The notes under the pieces are model-generated. The model was not told the origin of the DNA. It saw only the letters and a list, made by a program, of their open reading frames with translations, and did no database searches. A stretch of DNA of 6,402 nt from Myxococcales bacterium (GTDB lineage: Bacteria > Myxococcota > Polyangia > Polyangiales > Polyangiaceae). Position numbers and translations under genes: made by a program. Below are positions 1-5,335 of this stretch, piece by piece (the first letter of the stretch is position 1; each line of letters opens with the position of its first letter). The stretch spans positions 1 through 6,402 of the forward strand of contig JAGQIY010000601.1 of the NCBI GenBank assembly GCA_020430865.1. The letters are read 5' to 3'.

Positions 1-981
1 GTGCGGGAGCGCGCGGGGTTGTTCGACGTCTCACACATGGGCGAGCTGCTGCTCAGCGGGGAAGGCGCGCTCGAGCAGGCAAACCGCCTCGTGACCAACG
101 ATCTGGCCCGGGTCGCCGACGGTCAGGCGATGTACACCTGCTGCTGTAACGACCAGGGCACGATCCTCGACGACCTGATCCTGTATCGCCACGCGCCCGA
201 CCGTATCCTCGTGGTCTGCAACGCGTCGAACCGCGAGAAGATCGTGAAGCATTTCTCGTCCTCGATCACGGGGGTGAGGTTCGAAGATCAGTCGGATCGA
301 ACCGCCCTGATCGCGCTGCAAGGTCCGAAGGCGCTGGAGGTGCTGGCCGCGGCGAAGCTCTCCTTCGACGCCTCGGCGCTCAAGAGCTTTCGCTTCCAGG
401 CGGGCACGCTGGCAGGCGCCGCGTGCACCATCGCGCGCACCGGCTACACCGGTGAGGACGGCGTCGAGATCTTCTGCGACGTCGCTGACGCAGTCAGCGT
501 CTGGGATGCGCTGCTCGAGGCCGGAAAGCCGTTCGATGTGCTGCCCTGCGGCCTGGGCGCTCGAGACACGCTGCGCCTCGAAGCGCGTCTGTCGCTGTAC
601 GGCAACGACATCGACGAGACGACGAATCCCCTCGAGGCCGGCCTCGCCTGGACCGTGAAGCTCGACGCCGACGACTTCGTGGGCAAGGCCGCGCTCGAGC
701 GCATCAAGGCGCAGGGACTCACGCGCAAGATCGTGGGCTTCGAGTGCACGGGCCGCGGGATCGCGCGCCACGGCTATCCCATCTTGTCGAAGGACGGCGA
801 GCGGATCGGCGAGGTCACCAGCGGCGCGCCCTCCCCCACCCTGGGGAAGAACATCGGCATGGGCTACGTCCCCGTCTCACTGAGCGAAGTCGGGAGCGAG
901 TTCGTGGTCGACTGCCGCGGTCGTCAAGTACCCGCCGTGGTGGTCAAGACTCCCTTTTACAAGCGTGCTCGACCAAGCTAA
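1..981 (+). CDS. gcvT: Aminomethyltransferase, glycine cleavage T-protein (5' partial)
   Basis: T-protein of the glycine cleavage system. It takes the aminomethyl group from lipoyl-GcvH, releases ammonia and forms 5,10-methylene-tetrahydrofolate in the cytoplasm. The 326 visible residues begin at the family motif AGLFDVSHMGE, which sits about 40 residues into complete T-proteins such as that of E. coli. The gtg at base 1 is therefore very likely an internal valine codon, and the true start lies outside the window. Conserved pieces are GTILDDLILY (residues 53-62, containing the Asp pair that matches the catalytic aspartate of the family), RTGYTGEDG (146-154), PCGLGARDTLRLEA (182-195, folate and active-site region) and TSGAPSPTLGKNIGMGYV (273-290, C-terminal barrel). 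The C-terminus is complete and stops with TAA at 979-981. An unusual CCC run (residues 47-49) precedes the catalytic loop. gcvH follows after 57 bp, so the two probably share a transcript. Any promoter or glycine riboswitch would lie upstream of the window. Confidence 0.97.
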   Translation: MRERAGLFDVSHMGELLLSGEGALEQANRLVTNDLARVADGQAMYTCCCNDQGTILDDLILYRHAPDRILVVCNASNREKIVKHFSSSITGVRFEDQSDRTALIALQGPKALEVLAAAKLSFDASALKSFRFQAGTLAGAACTIARTGYTGEDGVEIFCDVADAVSVWDALLEAGKPFDVLPCGLGARDTLRLEARLSLYGNDIDETTNPLEAGLAWTVKLDADDFVGKAALERIKAQGLTRKIVGFECTGRGIARHGYPILSKDGERIGEVTSGAPSPTLGKNIGMGYVPVSLSEVGSEFVVDCRGRQVPAVVVKTPFYKRARPS

Positions 982-1022
982 CACGGCCCTTAACCCCGGA
1001 ACCCGCGCGCGCTGCGCAGCAC

Positions 1023-1028
1023 AAGGAG
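1023..1028 (+). promoter_or_regulatory. Ribosome binding site of gcvH
   Basis: AAGGAG lies 10 bases before the ATG at 1039. It is a near-perfect Shine-Dalgarno match and fixes the gcvH start. A short perfect palindrome, GCTGCGCAGC (1011-1020), lies just upstream. It could fold near the ribosome site, but there is no other evidence that it acts in regulation. Confidence 0.85.
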
Positions 1029-1038
1029 ACCCATCACG

Positions 1039-1422
1039 ATGAGTGCGACCGAGGTCAAAGACGATCGCAAGTACACGAAGGACCACGAGTGGCTTTCGGA
1101 CGACGGCAAGGTTGGGATCACCGCCTTCGCGGTCGATCAGCTCGGTGACATCACGCTGGTGGACATCACCGTGAAGCCAGGTGACGTGATCGAGCCCGGC
1201 GCGGCGTTCGGCACCATCGAGAGCGTGAAGACGCTGAGCGACCTGTTCGCCCCGGTGGGCGGCAAGGTCGTCGCGGTCAATGGCGAGCTCGAGGACAAGC
1301 CCGAGCTGATCAACGACGACTGCTGGAGCGCGGGCTGGATGATCCAGCTCGAGGGCGCAGAGGGTGGCGATTTGATGGACCCCGCCACATACGGCAAGCA
1401 CCTCGAAGAATCGGATCACTGA
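1039..1422 (+). CDS. gcvH: Glycine cleavage system H-protein (lipoyl carrier)
   Basis: H-protein is the small lipoylated shuttle that carries the aminomethyl intermediate from the P-protein to the T-protein and is then reoxidised by lipoamide dehydrogenase. The 127-residue product has the normal family length. It opens with the typical KYTKDHEWLS segment (residues 11-20), followed by GITAFAVDQLGDITLVDI (26-43). The lipoyl-attachment motif is GTIESVKTLSDLFAP, with Lys64 (codon 1228-1230) as the residue expected to carry lipoate. The consensus around this lysine is usually ESVKAASD; here TLSD replaces AASD, a mild change. The ATG start is supported by AAGGAG at 1023-1028. The stop codon ends one base before the gcvPA start, a spacing typical of translational coupling. 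The gene lies between gcvT and gcvPA in the same orientation, as expected for a gcv operon. Confidence 0.98.
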   Translation: MSATEVKDDRKYTKDHEWLSDDGKVGITAFAVDQLGDITLVDITVKPGDVIEPGAAFGTIESVKTLSDLFAPVGGKVVAVNGELEDKPELINDDCWSAGWMIQLEGAEGGDLMDPATYGKHLEESDH

Positions 1423-1423
1423 T

Positions 1424-2782
1424 ATGCGTTACCTGCCGCAGACCCCCGAAGAGATCACCGAGATGCTCCAGGTGATCGGCAAGAACTCCTTGGACGAGCT
1501 GTTCGGGACAATCCCGGAGAACGCTCGTTTCGAGGGTCTGCTGCAGGTGCCACCAGCGCTGGAGGAGTCCGCGCTGATGGCTCACCTCGAAGATCTCGCG
1601 CGGAAAAGCACCGGCGCCGAGATGCTGTCCTTCCTGGGGGCCGGGATGTACCACCATCACATCCCGCCAGCGGTGGACCAGCTCCTGCTGCGCAGTGAGT
1701 TCCTGACGGCGTACACGCCCTATCAGCCCGAGGTCGCTCAGGGCACGCTGCAGGCCATCTGGGAGTTCCAGACCATCGTCAGCGAGCTCTTCGGCCTGCC
1801 GCTGGCGAACGCCAGCATGTACGACGGCGCGAGCGCCACCGCCGAGGCCGCGCAGATGGCGCGGCGACTCACCGGCCGCGACAAGCTGATCGCCAGCCGC
1901 TGCGTGCACCCGGACTACATCGAGGTGACGCGCACCTACCTGTCCGGACGCGGTGAGGAGGCCTCCCTCAAGGTCGTTTCCGTAGGAAAAGACGGTGGCT
2001 GCGATCTCGCCGCGCTCGACCAGGCCATCGACGAGAGCACCGCCGCGGTGATCGTCGGCTACCCGAGCTTCTACGGCACCCTGAGCGACCTGCGAGCCCT
2101 CGCCGAGAAGGCGCACGAGAAGGGCGCGCTCCTGATCACCACGACGAGCGAACCCTACGCTCTGGGTGTCGCCGAGTCACCTGGCGCCCTGGGTGCCGAC
2201 ATCGCCGTGGGCGAAGGCCAGGCGCTCGCCGTCCCACCGCAGTTCGGCGGTCCAGGCGTCGGCCTGTTCGCCTGTCGAGATGGCCGCAAGTTCCTGCAGC
2301 AGCTGCCAGGGCGCATCGCCGGCGAGACCAACGACACCGACGGCCAGCGAGGCTTCGTCTTGACCCTGGCGACCCGCGAGCAACATATCCGCCGGGAAAG
2401 GGCTACGAGCAACATCTGCACGAACCAGGGTCTGATCGCCCTGGCGATGGCGATTCGCACGTCCCTGCTGGGCAAGGTGGGCTTCCAGAAGGTGTCCGAG
2501 GCGTGCCTGGCCAAGACGGCCTACCTGCGCGGCAAGCTCCTGGAGCTCAACGGCTACAGCGCGGCGTACGAGGCGGCGCCCTGCTTCAACGAGTTCGCCG
2601 TGCGGGTCCGCGGCGGGGACGCTCGAGCGGTCTGCGAGAAGCTGGAAGCTCAGGGCATCATCGCTGGCTACAACCTCGGACGCAGCGACTCGAGTCAGGC
2701 GGACTGCCTGTTGATCGCGGTCACCGAGCGCCACACCAAGCAAGATTTGGATCGCTTGGTCAGCGCCCTCGACGCGGTCTGA
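1424..2782 (+). CDS. gcvPA: Glycine dehydrogenase (decarboxylating) subunit 1, N-terminal half of split P-protein
   Basis: Subunit 1 of the two-subunit P-protein, which with subunit 2 (GcvPB) decarboxylates glycine and loads the aminomethyl group onto lipoyl-GcvH. The 452-residue length matches the split GcvPA form, not the roughly 950-residue fused GcvP. Family signatures are FLGAGMYHHHIPPAVDQLL (residues 70-88), AYTPYQPEVAQGTLQ (96-110), FGLPLANASMYDGASA (123-138), FGGPGVGLFACR (274-285), LPGRIAGET (294-302) and ATSNICTNQ (327-335). In this family the pyridoxal-phosphate lysine belongs to the other subunit, so this product should need GcvPB for activity. The ATG follows the gcvH stop by a single base and has only a weak purine-rich stretch upstream, consistent with translation coupled to gcvH. 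No gcvPB or C-terminal P-protein sequence follows; a strong hairpin begins 26 bp after the stop. Confidence 0.97.
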   Translation: MRYLPQTPEEITEMLQVIGKNSLDELFGTIPENARFEGLLQVPPALEESALMAHLEDLARKSTGAEMLSFLGAGMYHHHIPPAVDQLLLRSEFLTAYTPYQPEVAQGTLQAIWEFQTIVSELFGLPLANASMYDGASATAEAAQMARRLTGRDKLIASRCVHPDYIEVTRTYLSGRGEEASLKVVSVGKDGGCDLAALDQAIDESTAAVIVGYPSFYGTLSDLRALAEKAHEKGALLITTTSEPYALGVAESPGALGADIAVGEGQALAVPPQFGGPGVGLFACRDGRKFLQQLPGRIAGETNDTDGQRGFVLTLATREQHIRRERATSNICTNQGLIALAMAIRTSLLGKVGFQKVSEACLAKTAYLRGKLLELNGYSAAYEAAPCFNEFAVRVRGGDARAVCEKLEAQGIIAGYNLGRSDSSQADCLLIAVTERHTKQDLDRLVSALDAV

Positions 2783-2808
2783 AGCGGAGCAGACCGGCAC
2801 CTGAAGGA

Positions 2809-2848
2809 GGAAACCGAGCGCCCTCACCCGAGGGGGCGCGCGGTTTCC
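2809..2848 (+). terminator. Long GC-rich hairpin after gcvPA (probable terminator)
   Basis: Left arm 2809-2825 and right arm 2832-2848 pair over 17 positions with one A/G mismatch (2817/2840) and one G-T wobble. The loop is ACCCGA. The stem begins 26 bp after the gcvPA stop. No T-run follows on either strand, so this is not a textbook intrinsic terminator. It may still stop transcription or protect the mRNA 3' end. Because the arms are symmetric it could also act on transcripts from the opposite strand. Confidence 0.6.
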
Positions 2849-2934
2849 GCTCCTGAAGCGTGACGAACGCAAGGCGTCAACCATCTCGTTACCGCACGGC
2901 AACTATTCAGCCCTCAAATACTTTGGGGAGGGGG

Positions 2935-2973
2935 CCCCGCTTCGCGGGGGGAGGGGTCTTCTCAAGACCCCTC
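2935..2973. repeat. Two adjacent perfect inverted repeats in the convergent intergenic region
   Basis: Two hairpins lie almost back to back. The first is CCCCGC (2935-2940), loop TTC, GCGGGG (2944-2949). The second is GAGGGGTCTT (2951-2960), loop CTC, AAGACCCCTC (2964-2973), a perfect 10-bp stem. GAAAA follows on the + strand. The tract is G-rich on the + strand from about 2925 to 2957. Possible roles are a bidirectional terminator or a copy of a dispersed palindromic (REP-like) element. The window holds no second copy, so a dispersed repeat cannot be shown here. Confidence 0.5.
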
Positions 2974-3008
2974 GAAAACAGCAGCGAGGAGCAGTCGGGT
3001 GGCAGCCT

Positions 3009-3058
3009 GAGGGCGAGCCGATCGCCCTCCCCCGTCAGGGGGCGGGCGGCTCGCCCTC
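3009..3058 (-). terminator. Hairpin downstream of the Cys-rich lipoprotein gene (probable terminator)
   Basis: A 50-base stem-loop lies 23 bp beyond the lipoprotein stop codon on the minus strand. The outer stem is a perfect 12 bp: GAGGGCGAGCCG (3009-3020) with CGGCTCGCCCTC (3047-3058). After a 4-base bulge (3021-3024) an inner stem pairs 3025-3033 with 3038-3046, with one mismatch and loop GTCA. A smaller hairpin, GCGTC-AACC-GACGC (3061-3074), sits between it and the stop codon. No T-run follows on the minus strand. Its position fits an end-of-operon terminator or mRNA stabiliser. Confidence 0.55.
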
Positions 3059-3081
3059 CGGCGTCAACCGACGCGACGCAG

Positions 3082-4203
3082 CTACTGACACTTGCCGCCG
3101 CCGATCGCGCTCGCGCACTCGGTGGCGTCGCCCGTCGCCTGGAGCAGGTGGCGGATACGGCACTGGAGTGTGTTTCCGTCCGGCACCGTAATGCTGAAGC
3201 CCGAGTCCTTGTCGGCGCCGTCCAGGCTCGCGCAGGCGGCCTCGCAGGCTTCCTGACTGCCAAATGTCTCGAACTCGGTCGCGCAGCTCGCCTCGAGTAG
3301 CTTGCAGTACCCGGGGCAATTGGTGGCGCCACAGTGGCCGTCACCGCCGACGCTGGCATGGGGACAGTGGATCTCCGGGGCCGCGATCGCGTTGTAGGAG
3401 TGATACTTGCGACAGCCCAAGGTGTCCTCGGTGGTGTCCGTGGTCTGCCCGGGATCGAAGGAGGCGCACGCCTTCTTGCACTCCGCCTCGGAGTCGTAGA
3501 CGGCGTTGTCCCCGGTGCACGCGACGTTCACCAGGCGGCAGTAGTCCTCGCAGTCTGGCGTCGCCTCGACGGGCTCCGTACACCACTCGCCCGCGATGGG
3601 CGCCAGCTGCGCGTGGCTGCAGTGGATCACGGGGTCGACCAGCGCGGAAGACGTGTGCACGAGGCGGCACTGCAGGGTGTCTCCGCCGTGGTCCGCCTCC
3701 ACGTCGAGGGTCCCGCGGTCCTTCAACCCAAGGCAGCTCGCCTCACAGTCGAGCACCAGATCTGCGTCGTCGGGGCAGGCCTTGCCGAAGAGATAGCAAT
3801 AGGACTCGCAGTTGGTACCGCAGGCCCCGTTCCCGCCAGGCCCGGCGTTGGGACAGTGGACCGCGGGTTCGCCGGTCGAGGCCGCGAGACGCGCCTGGCG
3901 CACACGGCACTCGACGCTGTCCCCGGTCGTGTCTCCGTCATTTCCGGGAGGCAACGTCTCACATGTGGCCATGCAGGTGTCGAGGGATGCGTACTGAGCC
4001 AGGGAGCCAGTGCACGCACCCATCACGTCATCGCAGTAGGTATTGCAGAGCGCGCTGCTGGTGCTGCCCCCGCCATCGGGGTCGAAGGTGCGATCTTCGA
4101 TCCCTGCGATGCTCTGACAGCCACCCAGAGCGAGCGCTGTCGCGCCGCTGGACGCAAGCAGCGCGGCGAACGCCAGACGGACACCAGCGAATCGTCTGCT
4201 CAC
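3082..4203 (-). CDS. Lipoprotein with four tandem eight-cysteine repeats, unknown function
   Basis: A 373-residue predicted lipoprotein whose function I do not recognise. The N-terminus is a lipoprotein signal (Arg-rich start, hydrophobic residues 10-26) ending in lipobox LGGC, with Cys29 as the acylated residue. The sequence after it, QSIAGIEDR, resembles a segment I associate with myxobacterial lipoproteins (recollection, unsearched). The rest is four tandem units starting near residues 53, 132, 218 and 296. Each has eight cysteines in the order C-x3-C-x6-C-x9/12-C-x3-C-x17/23-CR-x14/17-C-x8/12-C, giving 32 cysteines plus the lipid one. The even number per unit suggests four disulfides per module in an oxidising compartment. 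Units 1-3 have HC at the seventh cysteine; unit 4 has EC. No catalytic motif or haem CxxCH site is seen. The start is GTG (4203-4201), overlapping the preceding TGA by 4 bp, so translation is probably coupled. Surface binding or a structural role is conceivable but is inference. Confidence 0.93.
   Translation of the reverse strand: MSRRFAGVRLAFAALLASSGATALALGGCQSIAGIEDRTFDPDGGGSTSSALCNTYCDDVMGACTGSLAQYASLDTCMATCETLPPGNDGDTTGDSVECRVRQARLAASTGEPAVHCPNAGPGGNGACGTNCESYCYLFGKACPDDADLVLDCEASCLGLKDRGTLDVEADHGGDTLQCRLVHTSSALVDPVIHCSHAQLAPIAGEWCTEPVEATPDCEDYCRLVNVACTGDNAVYDSEAECKKACASFDPGQTTDTTEDTLGCRKYHSYNAIAAPEIHCPHASVGGDGHCGATNCPGYCKLLEASCATEFETFGSQEACEAACASLDGADKDSGFSITVPDGNTLQCRIRHLLQATGDATECASAIGGGKCQ
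3085..4047 (-). repeat. Four tandem protein-level repeats, about 78-86 residues each
   Basis: Units on the minus strand: unit 1 at 4047-3811, unit 2 at 3810-3553, unit 3 at 3552-3319, unit 4 at 3318-3085. They align by cysteine spacing, by an opening C-x-x-YC and by a central [GE]-[DN]-[ST]-[LV]-x-CR motif. The region before that motif varies in length; unit 2 is shortened between cysteines 3 and 4 (9 residues against 12). DNA identity between units is low, so the duplications look old and not recently expanded. Confidence 0.9.
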
Positions 4204-5276
4204 TGGAAGGCCCCCTGGAAGCCGAGCCCGGTGGTGCCGCCACCGAACAGCGGCGCAACCTGAAATCGCTTGCGCTGAGTGAACGCTGCCTGCTGCTTCT
4301 CCGGAGCCGTGAGGTACAACACAAGCCCCCCGATCAGCGCGGCTGCACCAACGCCGAACGCGATGTTGGAGACCGTCGCCGCGCTCTTGGCGTCGTCGGT
4401 CAGGTCCACGCCCTCTTGACTGTCACATTCGGTTCCTCGCGGACAGAACTTCTCGGCGTCATCGTTCTTCGAGATGGCCTGCAACCCGAACACGCTCCCG
4501 ACGGCGATGCCCGCCAGTCCGATCCCGCCGACGATGATCCCGATGGTGCGCTGTCCCGACCCATCGTCGCTTCCCCGATCGACCACCGGCCCAGGCTTCG
4601 TGTCGGGTGGCGCCACCGGCGTGGGGGAGGCCTCGGGTGGAGGCGTCGACGCCGCCTTGACCTCGGCCTGGATCAGCGCCGGTAGTCGAGCTTCGACCGT
4701 CTTGCCTTCGCCTTCGACCCGCACCGACATCGTGTAGTCCTGGTAGCCAGGAGCACTGATCGCGATCTCGTACTGTCCAGGATCGACGGGTACCGGCACT
4801 CCCCAGAGCGAGGCGTCAACGCGCTTTCCGCCTCGCATCACCTGGTAGCCCTCGATGGCGCGCGCCTCTGGCCCAACCTGCAAGCTCAGCCTCGAGAGCT
4901 TCGGTTCCAGCGCCTGCGCTCGGCTGCGCCCCATCTCCGCGCGCTCCTCCTGGCCCTCGGCCTGCGCCTTGCTCGACGCCTCGCTGAAGGTGGCCCAGGC
5001 GCTCGCCGTCTTGCCCTCCTTCTCGTAGCATTCCGCGAGGTAAAGCAAGGTACCGATGGCGGGGTCGATGCGGTTACTCTGCTCGAGCTTGGGGCAAGCG
5101 TCGCTGAACTTGCCGTCGATCATCAGCTGCTTTCCCTGGCGAAACAGGGCCTCGGCGGCTGCCTTCTGCTCACCACCACTCTGCGCCGAAGCGGCGCTCG
5201 CGGCGCTCAACCCCAAGGCGACGATGCAAGCGGCCATCGGCTGCCCTCGCCGTCGTCGGTCACGACTTCCCAACAT
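4200..5276 (-). CDS. Secreted TPR / PEGA-like protein with two C-terminal hydrophobic helices
   Basis: With ATG 5276 as start the product has 358 residues. Residues 1-31 form a signal peptide: basic RDRRRR, a hydrophobic core, then ASA before Gln32. Residues about 36-125 are helical with a TPR-like pattern (ALFRQGKQLMIDGKFSDAC, then LLYLAECYEKEGKTASAWATF), a class often used for protein contacts. Residues about 128-200 resemble a PEGA-type beta domain (VPVPVDPGQYEIAISAPGYQ, then MSVRVEGEGKTVEARLPAL). A Pro-rich linker (210-232) leads to hydrophobic segments at about 244-266 and 303-323, separated by a loop with the Cys pair CPRGTEC (278-284). The tail has a beta-like end, APLFGGGTTGLGFQGAF. 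An in-frame TTG at 5294 and GTG at 5291 exist, but the six extra residues do not improve the signal peptide and no good ribosome site favours them. The gene starts 59 bp after the kinase stop and overlaps the lipoprotein gene by 4 bp. A scaffold or assembly role in the envelope is inference. Confidence 0.85.
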   Translation of the reverse strand: MLGSRDRRRRGQPMAACIVALGLSAASAASAQSGGEQKAAAEALFRQGKQLMIDGKFSDACPKLEQSNRIDPAIGTLLYLAECYEKEGKTASAWATFSEASSKAQAEGQEERAEMGRSRAQALEPKLSRLSLQVGPEARAIEGYQVMRGGKRVDASLWGVPVPVDPGQYEIAISAPGYQDYTMSVRVEGEGKTVEARLPALIQAEVKAASTPPPEASPTPVAPPDTKPGPVVDRGSDDGSGQRTIGIIVGGIGLAGIAVGSVFGLQAISKNDDAEKFCPRGTECDSQEGVDLTDDAKSAATVSNIAFGVGAAALIGGLVLYLTAPEKQQAAFTQRKRFQVAPLFGGGTTGLGFQGAFQ

Positions 5277-5299
5277 GCCTTCAGCGTACACCAATCCGA

Positions 5300-5311
5300 G
5301 CGAACGTTCGC
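5300..5311. promoter_or_regulatory. 12-bp perfect palindrome between kinase and TPR genes
   Basis: GCGAACGTTCGC is a perfect palindrome in the 59-bp gap between the kinase stop (5336) and the TPR gene start (5276). It is followed directly by CCGCGG (5311-5316). It could be an operator or a small mRNA hairpin setting relative expression of the two genes. In GC-rich DNA a palindrome of this size can occur by chance, and no promoter boxes can be claimed around it. Confidence 0.25.
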
Positions 5312-5335
5312 CGCGGGAGAGCGCGCTGACGCAGC

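Noticed and set aside
1..3. GTG at base 1 as the true start of gcvT
   Set aside because: The first residues align about 40 residues into complete T-proteins, so this is an internal valine of a gene cut by the window edge.
31..2902. Minus-strand open frames opposite gcvT, gcvH and gcvPA
   Set aside because: They are GC-bias shadows of three unmistakable glycine cleavage genes and show no recognisable domains.
2860..3359. Small open frames on both strands covering the convergent intergenic region
   Set aside because: They run through the inverted repeats and into the lipoprotein coding sequence, lack ribosome sites and have low-complexity products.
3334..4263. + strand open frame (309 codons) antisense to the lipoprotein gene
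   Set aside because: It lies wholly over a gene with a lipobox and four coherent repeats; its own product shows only Val/Ala/Arg-rich composition.
3264..4685. Long + strand open frame (473 codons) opposite the lipoprotein and TPR genes
   Set aside because: The product is Arg/Ser/Pro-rich with no domain, and is explained by third-position GC bias antisense to the two minus-strand genes.
5277..5294. TTG 5294 or GTG 5291 as start of the TPR protein
   Set aside because: They add only six or five residues, have no clear ribosome site, and ATG 5276 gives a compact signal peptide. They cannot be excluded by sequence alone.
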